Part shown: piece after piece, positions 25,553-34,525 of the stretch
Numbering within the stretch: position 1 is the stretch's first letter
Layout: every line of letters begins with the position of its first letter
The notes under the pieces: generated by a model
Told to the model about the DNA's origin: nothing
Databases searched by the model: none
What the model saw: only the letters and a program-made list of their open reading frames with translations
NCBI RefSeq assembly: GCF_022095675.1
Contig: NZ_JAHYSG010000048.1
Coordinates: forward strand, 1-64,000
From: Dactylosporangium sp. AC04546
GTDB lineage: Bacteria > Actinomycetota > Actinomycetes > Mycobacteriales > Micromonosporaceae
Reading direction: 5' to 3'
DNA length: 64,000 nt
Translations under genes and position numbers: made by a program

Positions 25553-26700
25553 TACCTGCCCTTCCCCAGCACCAGCGCGCTGGCCGTGTTCAACGTCATG
25601 CCCCGCCCCGTGACGAGGGTGGTCTCGGCCCCGCGGACCTGCCGCTCGCCGCCCTCGCCGCGCAGCTGCCGCACGCCCTCGACGACGTGCAGCCAGCCCT
25701 GCATGTACGACTCGGACAGGTTGCCGCCGGCCGTGTTCACCGGCAGCTCCCCGTCGATCGCGATCCGGGTGCCGCCCTCGACGAACGGCCCCGACTCGCC
25801 GGGCTTGCAGAACCCGGCGTGCTCCAGCCACAGCAGGACCGCGATGGTGAAGTTGTCGTAGAGCTGCGCGACGTCGATGTCCTGCGGCCCGACGCCGGCC
25901 ATCCGGTAGGCGCGGGCCACGCAGTGCTCCTGGTGGGGCAGGTACCACCAGTCCTTCTGCTCGAACGTCTGCAGCGTGTGCCCCTGCCCCATGCCGAGGA
26001 TGTCGACCGGCGGCTTGCGCAGGTCGCGGGCCCGCTCGGGCGAGGTGACGATGACCGCCACGCCGCCGTCGGTGATGAGGCAGCAGTCGAGCAGGTGCAG
26101 CGGCTCGACGATGAACCGCGACGCCTGGTGGTCCTCGATGGTGATCGGCTCGCGCATCACCGCGTGGGGATTGCGCGCGGCGTTGCGCCGGCCGTTGACC
26201 GCGACCCAGCCGAGCTGCTCGCTGGTCGTGCCGTAGAGCGCCATGTGCCGCGCGGCGCCCATCGCGCTGTTGGCGGCGTTGCCGAACATGCCCCAGCTGC
26301 CCCAGGAGACCTCGCCGCCCTGGGCCGCGTCGAACTTCGACCCGCGGGTGCGGGCCGCGTCGCCGAACACGCAGGCGACGACCGACGCCATGCCGGTCGC
26401 CACGGCCATCGCGGCCTGCTGGATCAGCGCGCCGGCGGTCGCGCCGCCCATGTTCAGCGTCCCGGTGAGCACCGGGTCGATGCCGAGGTGCTCGCCGAGG
26501 GCCAGGTAGTGCTTCGCGCCCTCGGGCGAGGAGCTGCCCGGCATGGTCAGCAGGCCGTCGACGTCGGACTTCTCCAGTCCGGCGTCGGCCAGCGCCGCGG
26601 TGAACGCCTCGGTCGCCAGGGAGATCGCCGTCTCCCCCGGCAGCTTGCCCTGCCGGCTCGCGCCGACCCCGGCGATGGACGCCTTCCGCCAGCCCGTCAT
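25552..26700 (-). CDS. Thiolase family protein (SCP-x type)
   Basis: A thiolase-fold protein of 382 residues, of the lipid-transfer/SCP-x branch. DCCLITDGGVAVIV, HCVARAYRMAGV, AQLYDNFTIAVLLWLE and NTAGGNLSESYMQGW (the conserved N-x-x-G-G segment) are present. It is followed by its DUF35 partner. The reaction is probably thiolytic or retro-aldol cleavage of an acyl-CoA made by the CoA-transferases and hydratase encoded upstream. It is preceded by a curious 33-codon repeat-derived frame. Confidence 0.88.
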   Translation of the reverse strand: MTGWRKASIAGVGASRQGKLPGETAISLATEAFTAALADAGLEKSDVDGLLTMPGSSSPEGAKHYLALGEHLGIDPVLTGTLNMGGATAGALIQQAAMAVATGMASVVACVFGDAARTRGSKFDAAQGGEVSWGSWGMFGNAANSAMGAARHMALYGTTSEQLGWVAVNGRRNAARNPHAVMREPITIEDHQASRFIVEPLHLLDCCLITDGGVAVIVTSPERARDLRKPPVDILGMGQGHTLQTFEQKDWWYLPHQEHCVARAYRMAGVGPQDIDVAQLYDNFTIAVLLWLEHAGFCKPGESGPFVEGGTRIAIDGELPVNTAGGNLSESYMQGWLHVVEGVRQLRGEGGERQVRGAETTLVTGRGMTLNTASALVLGKGR

Positions 26701-26798
26701 CGTCGTGCTCCCGCCTGTGTCGTGATCGTCATCGTGCGGCTCGGAACGAGATGCACCGTCGTCCTCGTGCGGCTCGGAACGACCTGCACCGTCGTCAT
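26697..26798 (-). CDS. 33-residue frame built from 33-bp repeats, coupled at both ends
   Basis: The frame runs from ATG 26798 to TGA 26697. Its start overlaps the hydratase stop by 4 bp and its stop overlaps the thiolase ATG by 4 bp. The protein is two and a bit copies of an 11-residue unit (TTVQVVPSRTR / TTVHLVPSRTM), matching a 33-bp tandem DNA repeat. It may be a translated spacer that preserves coupling after repeat expansion, not a functional peptide. Confidence 0.4.
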   Translation of the reverse strand: MTTVQVVPSRTRTTVHLVPSRTMTITTQAGARR

Positions 26799-26804
26799 CG
26801 TGCG
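26727..26804. repeat. 33-bp tandem repeat in the hydratase-thiolase junction
   Basis: Copies at 26727-26759 and 26760-26792 differ at only a few positions, and a partial third covers 26793-26804. The third copy contains the last codons of the hydratase gene, suggesting the array grew by duplication of that 3' end. Confidence 0.85.
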
Positions 26805-27562
26805 GTGAACCGCGGTGCGCGGCCCTCCCGGAACGCCGCGCGGCCCTCGGCGCGGTCCTCGGTCTCGGCCAGCAGCGCCCACAGGCCGCGTTCGAGGGCC
26901 AGCCCGGCGGTGAGCGCCTGCCCGGGCGCCCCCGACTGCACCGCCTGCTTGATGGCGATGAGCGACAGCGGCGCGCAGCGGGCGATCTCCCCCGCCAGGG
27001 CGTGCGCCTCGGCGTCGAGGTCCGCCACCACGTCGGAGACCAGCCCGGCCCGCAGCGCCTCCTGGGCGTCGATGGCCCGGCCGGTCAGCAGCATCTTCAT
27101 CGCGACGGCCCGCCCGACCAGCAGCGGCAGCCGCTGGGTGCCGCCGGCGCCGGGCATGCTGCCGATGCGCGCCTCGGTGAGCGCGAACGTGGCGTGCGGC
27201 CCGGCGATGCGCAGGTCGGCGGCGAGGGCCAGCTCCAGGCCGCCGCCGACGGCGGGGCCGTTGATCGCCGCGATCACCGGCTTGCGGAACCGCGCGAGCG
27301 CCGCGCTCACCGACTCGGTGCCGCCGGCCAGCTCGTGGCCGGCCGGCGGGGTCTGGTCCTTGAGGTCGACGCCGGCGCAGAACGCCTTGCCGCTGCCGGT
27401 GAGCACGACGACCCGGACCGTGTCGTCGCGGTCGAGGTCGGCGAGCGCCTCGGCGAGGCGGGCACGCAGTTCGGGGTTGAGCGCGTTGCGCCGCTCCGGG
27501 CGGTTGAGCCGCAGCGTGGCGACGCCCGCGTCGGCGCTCACCAGCAGTACCCCGGCGCTCAT
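26795..27562 (-). CDS. Enoyl-CoA hydratase/isomerase
   Basis: A crotonase-fold protein of 255 residues. AFCAGVDLKD and INGPAVGGGLELALAADLRIA form the oxyanion hole. TEARIGSMPGAGGTQRL carries the glutamate and glycine region around the second catalytic position. Length and ending (FREGRAPRFTAR) fit a complete hydratase. Its start overlaps the stop of a CaiB-type CoA-transferase by 4 bp, so activation by CoA transfer and hydration are encoded together. Confidence 0.9.
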   Translation of the reverse strand: MSAGVLLVSADAGVATLRLNRPERRNALNPELRARLAEALADLDRDDTVRVVVLTGSGKAFCAGVDLKDQTPPAGHELAGGTESVSAALARFRKPVIAAINGPAVGGGLELALAADLRIAGPHATFALTEARIGSMPGAGGTQRLPLLVGRAVAMKMLLTGRAIDAQEALRAGLVSDVVADLDAEAHALAGEIARCAPLSLIAIKQAVQSGAPGQALTAGLALERGLWALLAETEDRAEGRAAFREGRAPRFTAR

Positions 27563-28770
27563 GTCAGCACCCCCGCCGCGACGAGCCGCTCGTACTCGGC
27601 GCGGTGCATCCCCAGCACCGACTCGGCGATCTCCCAGGTGTCGGCGCCGAGCAGCGGCGCCGGGGTGGCGCCGACCTCGTCGACGTCGGAGCGGAACGGC
27701 AGCCCGCCGACCGTCATCGCGCCCATCGCGGGATGGTCCTGCTGGACCCAGTAGCCGCGCTTGCGCAGGTGCTCGTCGGCGAGGACGTCCTGGGCGGTGG
27801 CGACGACCGCGGCCGGTACCCCGGCCTCCTGCAGGCGCCGCATCAGCTCCCACGCCTCGACGGTGCGGCTGCCGGCGGCGATCTCCTCCTCCAGCCGGTC
27901 CTCGTGGGCCTTGCGGCCGAGCAGGGTGCCGAACCGCTCGTCGGCGAGCAGGTCGGCCCGGCCGAGCGCGGCGCACAGCGCCGCCCACTGCGCGTCGGTG
28001 GCCACCGCGATCGCGCACCAGGTGTCGGGCTCCCGGCACGGGAACACGCCGTGCGGCGCGGCGCCGGGGACGCGGTTGCCGGCCGGTGCCGGCGGCGGCG
28101 CGCCCAGCGAGCCGGCCAGGATCGCCGGCCCGACGAGGTTCACCGTCGACTCGAACTGCGACAGCTCGATCTGCCCGCCGCGGCCGGTGCGCACCCGCCG
28201 GTACACGGCGCTGAGCAGCGCGACGAGGGCGTGGCCGGGGTTCGGCACGTGGTCGGGGTAGTGGGTGCCGGTGCCGAGCGGCGCCCGCCCGGGCAGGCCG
28301 GACGGGTGGACCAGGCCGGCCGCCGCGGCGATCGTCGAGCCGAAGCCGACGTAGTCGCGGTGCGGGCCGTCGTTGCCCTGCATCGGCATGCTGAGGTAGA
28401 TCACGGCCGGGTTGGCCGTGGCGACGTCGGCGTAGCCGAGGCCCCAGCGCTCCATGACGCCGGGCCGGAAGTTGCTGGTCACGATCGTCGAGGCGCGGGC
28501 GAGGGCGGCCGCGATGTCGCGGGCCGCCGGGTGGGCCATGTTCAGCGCGAAGGACTTCTTGCCGGAGTTGCGCGACGCGAAGTAGCCGGAGACGTCGAGC
28601 CCGCTCTGCCCGGGCTTCGACGGCGGCGACAGCCGCAGGTTGTCCGGCCGGGCCCGGGACTCGATCTTGATCACCTGGGCGCCGTAGAGCGCCAGGGTCT
28701 GCGTGACGAGCGCGCCGGCCCCGACCCAGCAGTAGTCGAGCACCCGCTCGCCGGAGAGCACCGTCGCCAC
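27559..28770 (-). CDS. CaiB/BaiF family CoA-transferase
   Basis: A class III CoA-transferase of 403 residues. Typical segments are VIKIESRARPDNLR, FASRNSGKKSFALNM, PAVIYLSMPMQGNDGP and GTGTHYPDHVPNPGHALVALLSAV (catalytic aspartate region). GTG 28770 follows directly after the TAG of the second CoA-transferase gene. Two adjacent members suggest either a heteromeric enzyme or separate CoA-activation steps for two acids. Confidence 0.88.
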   Translation of the reverse strand: MATVLSGERVLDYCWVGAGALVTQTLALYGAQVIKIESRARPDNLRLSPPSKPGQSGLDVSGYFASRNSGKKSFALNMAHPAARDIAAALARASTIVTSNFRPGVMERWGLGYADVATANPAVIYLSMPMQGNDGPHRDYVGFGSTIAAAAGLVHPSGLPGRAPLGTGTHYPDHVPNPGHALVALLSAVYRRVRTGRGGQIELSQFESTVNLVGPAILAGSLGAPPPAPAGNRVPGAAPHGVFPCREPDTWCAIAVATDAQWAALCAALGRADLLADERFGTLLGRKAHEDRLEEEIAAGSRTVEAWELMRRLQEAGVPAAVVATAQDVLADEHLRKRGYWVQQDHPAMGAMTVGGLPFRSDVDEVGATPAPLLGADTWEIAESVLGMHRAEYERLVAAGVLT

Positions 28771-29997
28771 CTACAGCACCCCCGCCGCCACGAGCGTCGT
28801 GCGCTGCTCGTCGCCGACGCCCAGCTCCGTGAGGACCTCGCCGGTGTGCTGGCCCGGCGCGGGGGCCGGCCGGTGCGCCAGCGTCGTGCGGCCGTCCACG
28901 ACGGACGCCCGGCCGGGGTACACCAGGGTCGCGCCGAGCACCGGGTCGTCGACCGGGACGAAGAAGCCCCGGTGGGCCAGCTGCGCGTCGGCCCGCAGGT
29001 CGGTGACGTCGTTGACGGGTGCGAGGGCGATGCGCCGCCGCTGCGCCTCGGCGTAGAGCTCGGCCTTGGTGCGGGTGGCGGCGAACGCGCCGAACACCTC
29101 GCGGAAGCGGGCGATCGCCGGCTCGCTCTGCCGGTGCCGGAAGTCCTCCCAGAGCGCGGCGGTCAGCTCGGCGGCGCCGTCGACGCCGGACTCGGCCATC
29201 CAGCCCACCAGCGCGGTCCACGCCTTGGCGGTGCCGAGCCGGCCGGCGACCATGGCGACGTGGCCGTCGCGGCACGGGAACGTGCCGGTGCCGGCCTCCC
29301 GGGGCACCTCGCCGAGGCGCCGGCGGACCCGGCCGGTGAGGTCGTACGTCGGCACGGCGTCCTCCAGTGCGCCGGCGATCGCCTCCTGCACGGACACGTC
29401 CATCGCCCGCCCGCGCCCGTCGTGGAGGCGGCCGAGCAGCCCGAGCAGGGCGGCGCCGGCCGCGACGATCGAGCCGGCCAGGTACGTCTGGTGCCCGGCG
29501 ACGGCGATCGGGGCGGTGTCGGCGTAGCCGCCGAGGCTCAGCAGCCCGCCGGCGGCGAGCTGCACGAGGTCGTCGGCGAGGTGGTCGCGGTACGGGCCGG
29601 TCGCCCCGAACGGGCGGACGCTCACCTGCACCAGGCCCGGGTTGGCGGCGCCGAGCTCGTCGGGGCCGAGCCCGAGCGCGGCCAGCGCGGGCGGGGCTGC
29701 GGTGTGCAGCAGCACCTGCGCGCGGCCGACCAGCCGCAGGAACACGTCCCGCCCGTCGCGCGCCGCCACGTCCAGGGTGACGGAGCGCTTGTTGAGGTTC
29801 ACGAACCGCTCGAACGTGCTCACCGGCCGGCCGTCGCCGCCGGTGACGAACGGCCCGACCCGGGCGGCCGGGTCGCCGCCCGGCGGTACCACCCGGATCA
29901 CGTCGGCGCCGAGGTCGGCCAGCAGCCGGCCGGCGTACGCGCCCGTGTGGTCGGTCCAGTCGACGACGGTGACGCCGTCGAGTGGCTCGGGGCTCAT
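28771..29997 (-). CDS. CaiB/BaiF family CoA-transferase, second copy
   Basis: A 408-residue class III CoA-transferase: GADVIRVVPPGGDPAAR, FVNLNKRSVTLDV, NPGLVQVSVRPFG and a central HDGRGRAMDVSVQEA region. Its sequence differs strongly from the neighbouring copy, so it is not a recent duplicate. ATG 29997 overlaps the stop of the TPP-enzyme gene by 4 bp. Substrate unknown; formyl-, succinyl- or acetyl-CoA could be the donor. Confidence 0.87.
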   Translation of the reverse strand: MSPEPLDGVTVVDWTDHTGAYAGRLLADLGADVIRVVPPGGDPAARVGPFVTGGDGRPVSTFERFVNLNKRSVTLDVAARDGRDVFLRLVGRAQVLLHTAAPPALAALGLGPDELGAANPGLVQVSVRPFGATGPYRDHLADDLVQLAAGGLLSLGGYADTAPIAVAGHQTYLAGSIVAAGAALLGLLGRLHDGRGRAMDVSVQEAIAGALEDAVPTYDLTGRVRRRLGEVPREAGTGTFPCRDGHVAMVAGRLGTAKAWTALVGWMAESGVDGAAELTAALWEDFRHRQSEPAIARFREVFGAFAATRTKAELYAEAQRRRIALAPVNDVTDLRADAQLAHRGFFVPVDDPVLGATLVYPGRASVVDGRTTLAHRPAPAPGQHTGEVLTELGVGDEQRTTLVAAGVL

Positions 29998-31784
29998 GCC
30001 GGCTCGCTCTGGGAGGCGATGCGCAGGCCGCTGTGCATCGGGTAGCTGCGGCCCCAGTCGTGCGGGTACGCCCGGTCGATACCGGCGGTGAAGTACGTCG
30101 GCACCGTTGTGTCGATGACGACGTCGAGCACGTAGGGCCGGCCGCTGGCGAGGGCCCGGGCGAGGGCCGGTGCGAGGTCGGCGGCGCGCTCGATGCGCTC
30201 GCCGAGCGCGCCGTGGGCCTCGGCGAGGGCGACGTAGTCGGGGTTGTAGGCCTCGCCGGTGTCCTTGCGCACGAACGAGTACCACGGATGGGAGCGGGTG
30301 AACGCGCGGTCGGCGCCCTTGCGCTCGATGCCGAGCTCGTTGTTGTCGAGGATGACCCAGATCGCCGGCAGGTCGTACTCGACGGCGGAGGCGAGCACGT
30401 TGGAGACCATGTTGAACGCGCCGTCGCCGGTGACCGCGATCGCCGGACGGTCCCGGTCGGCGACGAGGGCGCCGAGCACCCCGGAGGAGGCCCAGCCCAT
30501 CTCGGCCATGCCGGCGTTGATGTGCCACGCGTCGGGCTGGGTGATCGTCATGTACGGCTCGGCGTACTGGATGACGTCGCCCACGTCGATGAAGACGCGG
30601 CCGGTGTCGCCGAGCGCCTCGCCGACCTCGTGGACGAGCCGCCCGGGGTGGATCGGGTCGGTGGGGGCCTGGGTGACCGCGGCGGTGCTCGCGACCCACT
30701 CGCGGTGCCGCTCGGTCACCTGGGTCACCCACGGGTCCCAGGACGGTTTGAGGCCGTCGGCGTCGGCGAACTCGGCGAGGTCGGTGAGGAACGTGGCGGC
30801 GTCGGCGACGACCGCGACGTCGGCCGGATAGTTGCGGCCGAGCTCGCCGGCGTCGATGTCGACGTGGACGATGCGGGTCTTCGGCACGTCGTAGACGAGG
30901 CCGTTGCGCCAGTTGGCGGTGTGGTTGTCGGAGAACCGGGCGCCGACGGCGATCACCAGGTCGGCCGCGCGGGTCGCCTCGGCGGCGGAGTCGGTGCCGG
31001 AGCGCCCGACCGGGCCGAGGGAGAGCGGGTGTCGCTCGGAGACGATGCCCTTGGCGGTGAGGGTGGTGGCGAACGGCACCTGGAGCCGCTCGACCAGGGC
31101 GCGGAACGCGGCCGGGCCGCCGGCCGAGCGGGCGGCGCCGCCACCGGCCAGCAGCACCGGGCGGGCGCTGCCGCGCAGCAGCTCGACGACGGCCTCCATC
31201 GACTGCCGGTCGCCGCGCAGCCGGGACGAGACGACCCGCCGGGACGGCGCCTCGACCTCGCCCTCGACGGCGCCCATCTGCACGTCGAACGGCAGCTGCA
31301 CGAACACCGGGCCGGGCCGGCCGTTGACGGCGGTGCGGTAGGCGGTGTTGACCACGTCGATGACGGTGTCGGGCCGCACGGCCATCCAGGCGCCCTTGGT
31401 GACCGGCCGGAAGACGCTGGTCGCGTCCTCGAAGCCCTTGTAGTACATCTCCTGCATGCCGCCCTTGCCCAGCACGTGGGTCGAGCCGCCGCCGGCGATG
31501 ACGAGCAGCGCGGCGGTGTCGTGGATGGCGCTGGCGACGCCACCGACCGCGTTGAGCAGGCCGGGGCCCTTGCTCACGATGACCGGGGCGATGCGGCCGG
31601 TGGTGCGGTAGTAGATGTCGGCCATGTGCACGGCGTGCGCCTCGTGCTTGGCCTGGATGCCCTCGATGTGCGGGTAGTCGACCAGGGCGTCGAGCAACGG
31701 CCAGACCGCGCCACCGGCGTAGCCGAAGTAGTGGGTGATGCCGGCGCGGTCGAACCACTCCGCGATGGCGTCGACGGCTCGCAT
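29994..31784 (-). CDS. Thiamine-diphosphate enzyme, acetolactate synthase-like
   Basis: The protein has 596 residues and the three-domain layout of the POX/ALS family. The catalytic glutamate lies in GIQAKHEAHAVHMAD, a ligand-binding Rossmann domain sits in the middle, and the TPP motif GDGAFNMVSNVLASAV ends in ILDNNEL. It starts at ATG 31784 after AGGAGG. It has no regulatory subunit beside it and is embedded in a catabolic operon, so branched-chain amino acid synthesis is unlikely. A decarboxylase or carboligase acting on a 2-oxo acid, feeding the aldehyde dehydrogenase encoded just upstream, is more plausible. Confidence 0.85.
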   Translation of the reverse strand: MRAVDAIAEWFDRAGITHYFGYAGGAVWPLLDALVDYPHIEGIQAKHEAHAVHMADIYYRTTGRIAPVIVSKGPGLLNAVGGVASAIHDTAALLVIAGGGSTHVLGKGGMQEMYYKGFEDATSVFRPVTKGAWMAVRPDTVIDVVNTAYRTAVNGRPGPVFVQLPFDVQMGAVEGEVEAPSRRVVSSRLRGDRQSMEAVVELLRGSARPVLLAGGGAARSAGGPAAFRALVERLQVPFATTLTAKGIVSERHPLSLGPVGRSGTDSAAEATRAADLVIAVGARFSDNHTANWRNGLVYDVPKTRIVHVDIDAGELGRNYPADVAVVADAATFLTDLAEFADADGLKPSWDPWVTQVTERHREWVASTAAVTQAPTDPIHPGRLVHEVGEALGDTGRVFIDVGDVIQYAEPYMTITQPDAWHINAGMAEMGWASSGVLGALVADRDRPAIAVTGDGAFNMVSNVLASAVEYDLPAIWVILDNNELGIERKGADRAFTRSHPWYSFVRKDTGEAYNPDYVALAEAHGALGERIERAADLAPALARALASGRPYVLDVVIDTTVPTYFTAGIDRAYPHDWGRSYPMHSGLRIASQSEPA

Positions 31785-31813
31785 GATGCCTCCTGAGGTT
31801 CCTGAAGGTCCTG

Positions 31814-33235
31814 TCACACCCGGTCCGGGACGACGAAGATCCTGATCTCGGTCATGTCCTCCATGGCCCAGCGCAGGCCTTCCCGGCCGAGGCCGGAGTC
31901 CTTGACGCCGCCGTAGGGCATGTGGTCGATGCGGTAGGTGGGCGCGTCGTTGAGCACGACGCCGCCGACGTGCAGCTCGTTGAACGCCTGCCAGCTGTGC
32001 CGCAGGTCGTTGGTGAAGACGCCGGCCTGCAGCCCGAACGTCGAGTCGTTGACCGCGGCGAGCGCGGCCTCGAAGGTCGCGACCCGCTCCAGGACGACAA
32101 CCGGGGCGAACGCCTCCTCGCGGCAGATGTTCGCGTCGTGGGGCACGTCGGTGAGGACGGTCGGCGCGAAGTAGCGGCCCTCGCCCTTGCCGCCGCGCAG
32201 CACGGTGGCGCCGGCCGCGACGGCCTCGTCCACCCAGCCCTGCGTGCGGGCCGCGGCGCCGTCGTCGATGAGCGGGCCGAGGTCGACGCCCGCGTCGGAC
32301 GGGTCGCCGAGGACCAGGGCGTCGGTGCGGGCGAGGAACCGCTGCAGGAACGGCTCCCAGACGTCGTCGAGCACGAAGACGCGCTGGACGCTGATGCAGA
32401 TCTGCCCGGCGTACTTGAAGGCGCCGTAGGCGCACCGCGTGGCCGCGTGGTCGAGGTCGGCGGTGGTGTCGACGATGGCGCCGGCGTTGCCGCCGAGCTC
32501 CAGCACGACCTTCTTCTTGCCGGCGCGGGCCTTCATCGACCAGCCGACGGCCGGGCTGCCGGTGAAGGACAGCAGGTTGAACCGGGGGTCCTCGACGAGC
32601 CGGTCGCCGAGCGCGCGGCTCATCGGCAGCACCGACACCGAGCCGGGCAGCGCGCCGACCTCGTCGATGATCTGCGCGACGAGCAGCATCGTCAGCGGCG
32701 CCGCGCTCGGCGGCTTGAGCACGATCGGGCACCCGGTGGCCAGGGCCGGCGCGACCTTGTGCGCGGCGAGGCCGAGCGGGAGGTTGAACGGGCTGATACC
32801 GGCGACCGGCCCGATCGGGAACCGGCGGGTGATGCCGGTGCGGCCGCGCGAGACCTCGTTGAGGTCGAGCGGGATGACCTCGCCGTAGCTGCGCTCGGCC
32901 TCCTCGGCGGCGAGCCGGAAGGTGAACGCGCCGCGCTCGGCCTCCACGACCGCGTCGCGGACCGGCTTGCCGGCCTCCAGCGCGATCAGCGCGCCGATCT
33001 CGTCCTTGCGGGCGAGGATCCGCTCGGCGATCGCGCGCAGCTGCCGCCCGCGCTCGTAGGCGGGCTGCTTCGCCTGCGGCCCGGCGACGGCCTGGGCGGC
33101 GGTCACCGCCCGCTCGTACTGCTCCGGGCTCGCGTTGAACGTCCGCCCGACGAGCGTGCCGTCGGCGGGGTTCGTCACCGGCAGCGGGTCGTCGGAGGTC
33201 TGCCACTCGCCCGCCACGTAGATCGGATGGTCCAC
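31814..33235 (-). CDS. Aldehyde dehydrogenase
   Basis: The product has 473 residues, of the NAD(P)-dependent aldehyde dehydrogenase superfamily. The general-base glutamate is in VLELGGNAG, the nucleophile cysteine in YAGQICISVQRV, and the cofactor-site glycines in FTGSPAVG. The cysteine context and SSxxP-like KPPSAAP segment resemble enzymes oxidising small or aromatic aldehydes. GTG 33235 has AAGGACG upstream. It precedes the TPP enzyme, and a decarboxylase plus aldehyde dehydrogenase pair would turn a 2-oxo acid into a carboxylate. Confidence 0.9.
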   Translation of the reverse strand: MDHPIYVAGEWQTSDDPLPVTNPADGTLVGRTFNASPEQYERAVTAAQAVAGPQAKQPAYERGRQLRAIAERILARKDEIGALIALEAGKPVRDAVVEAERGAFTFRLAAEEAERSYGEVIPLDLNEVSRGRTGITRRFPIGPVAGISPFNLPLGLAAHKVAPALATGCPIVLKPPSAAPLTMLLVAQIIDEVGALPGSVSVLPMSRALGDRLVEDPRFNLLSFTGSPAVGWSMKARAGKKKVVLELGGNAGAIVDTTADLDHAATRCAYGAFKYAGQICISVQRVFVLDDVWEPFLQRFLARTDALVLGDPSDAGVDLGPLIDDGAAARTQGWVDEAVAAGATVLRGGKGEGRYFAPTVLTDVPHDANICREEAFAPVVVLERVATFEAALAAVNDSTFGLQAGVFTNDLRHSWQAFNELHVGGVVLNDAPTYRIDHMPYGGVKDSGLGREGLRWAMEDMTEIRIFVVPDRV

Positions 33236-33269
33236 CGCGTTTCGTCCTTCCGGTTCGCTGATCCCTGTG

Positions 33270-33300
33270 ACCGGGCGGCCGGTCGCCGGCCGCCCGGTCC
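33270..33300 (-). terminator. Intercistronic hairpin after the binding-protein gene
   Basis: Perfect 14-bp inverted arms (33270-33283 and 33287-33300) with loop TCG lie between the lipoprotein gene and the aldehyde dehydrogenase gene. A partial terminator or RNA-stabilising stem here would raise the binding protein level relative to the enzymes, a common arrangement for importers. Confidence 0.65.
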
Positions 33301-33311
33301 CTGCCGGCCGG

Positions 33312-34319
33312 TTACACCCGGCCGTTGCGTTCCAGGTAGTTCTTGACGTACTTGTCGTCGAGCCAGTCGCCCTTGGCCGGCATGTCCTTGGGCAGCACCC
33401 CGGCGGTCTGGAACAGGCTCACGTAGTTGTCGACCTGGTCGGTGTCGAGGCCGCCGTTGACGCCGAAGTACTTGATGGAGACGAAGGTGTCGTAGGCCGC
33501 CTCCTTCACCTCGGGCTTGAGCTTGTCGTTGAACTCCTCGGACCGCTTGAGGTAGCCGGCCTTGTCCTTGGTCGCCCAGCGGGACGCGTCGATGAGGCGG
33601 TCGACGACCTTCTGGGCCAGCTCCGGGTTCTTGTCCAGCCAGGCCGTGGAGGCGATCAGGCCCGTCTGCAGCAGGCCGCCGAGCGCGGGGCCGCACTCGA
33701 CGAGCGCCACGAAGTTGCCGGTGGCGATCGCGGCCTGCGCGTCGGCGAAGTGCGCGACGGTGGCGTCGATCTGGCCGGCGGTCAGCGCGGCGACCCGGGC
33801 ACTGGTGCCGCCGATCACCACGTACTTGGACTTGTCGACGTCGTAGCCCTGCTTGGTGAGCGCCATCTTCATGATGACGTCACCCGCCGAGCCCGGGGTG
33901 TTGACGCCGATGGTCTTGCCGGCGAGGTCGTTGATCGAGTTGATGCCCTTGCGGGCGAGCACCACGTAGTCGGTGGACTGGGTGTTCGCCGCGATCACCT
34001 TGACGGGGGCCTTGGTGTTCTTGATGGCGGTCACCGCCGCGTTGATGTCGCCGATGTACATGTCGGCCGCGCCCGCCACGACGGCGCGCAGCGTGGCATC
34101 GGCCTCTTCCAGGAACTTGAGTTCGAAGTCCACGTTCTCGGTCTTGAGCAGACGCTGCCACTCGGTGAGGTCGAGGCTGCTGAAGTCCGCGGAGCCGACG
34201 CCGACCGCACGAACCTTGCCGCCCTGGCCGTTGGCGGCCGCGCCGCCGTTGTCGTCGCCACAGGCGGTCACCAGGCCCAGGCCTAAGACCGCCACGAGGG
34301 CGAGCAGATGAACCTTCAT
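33312..34319 (-). CDS. Substrate-binding lipoprotein for the second ABC importer
   Basis: The protein has 335 residues. MKVHLLALVAVLGLGLVTAC is a lipoprotein signal ending in the lipidated cysteine. The mature domain is of the NMT1/SsuA-like class (LAGKTIGVNTPGSAGDVIM, GQIDATVAHFADAQ). It has no permease or ATPase beside it, so it most likely serves the orphan set at 17976-20415. Its promoter region holds two copies of the cluster's AT-rich motif. Confidence 0.87.
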   Translation of the reverse strand: MKVHLLALVAVLGLGLVTACGDDNGGAAANGQGGKVRAVGVGSADFSSLDLTEWQRLLKTENVDFELKFLEEADATLRAVVAGAADMYIGDINAAVTAIKNTKAPVKVIAANTQSTDYVVLARKGINSINDLAGKTIGVNTPGSAGDVIMKMALTKQGYDVDKSKYVVIGGTSARVAALTAGQIDATVAHFADAQAAIATGNFVALVECGPALGGLLQTGLIASTAWLDKNPELAQKVVDRLIDASRWATKDKAGYLKRSEEFNDKLKPEVKEAAYDTFVSIKYFGVNGGLDTDQVDNYVSLFQTAGVLPKDMPAKGDWLDDKYVKNYLERNGRV

Positions 34320-34383
34320 GTCCTTCCACGCCCTTCATCTGCCGCCGCGACAGCCGCGGCGGGACGCGGATCAGACTTGCACC

Positions 34384-34428
34384 ATATTTTGTTTCGGTCA
34401 ATACCGAGTGACAGAAATGTTTCCATCA
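34384..34428. promoter_or_regulatory. Promoter region with two TTTTGTTTC-type motifs
   Basis: ATATTTTGTTTCGGTCA (34384-34400) and GAAATGTTTCCATCA (34414-34428) lie 65-110 bp upstream of the lipoprotein gene. The second contains GAAA-N2-TTTC, a palindromic form reported for some RpiR regulators. Similar strings occur before the importer operon and between ubiX and the TAXI gene. Candidate operator for the RpiR protein at 21773-22636. Confidence 0.45.
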
Positions 34429-34525
34429 TGCGCCTCCCCGGTGCAGACGTTGCATGCAGGCATTTCCCGCAGGCGGCAGCGGCTCGTGACGGTCGTGCCG
34501 CATCACGAGTTGTTCCACGCTTGCC

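Noticed and set aside
29994..33206. A 1070-codon frame suggesting a fusion of aldehyde dehydrogenase and TPP enzyme
   Set aside because: The dehydrogenase is read in another frame. The TPP enzyme has its own ATG and ribosome site at 31784.
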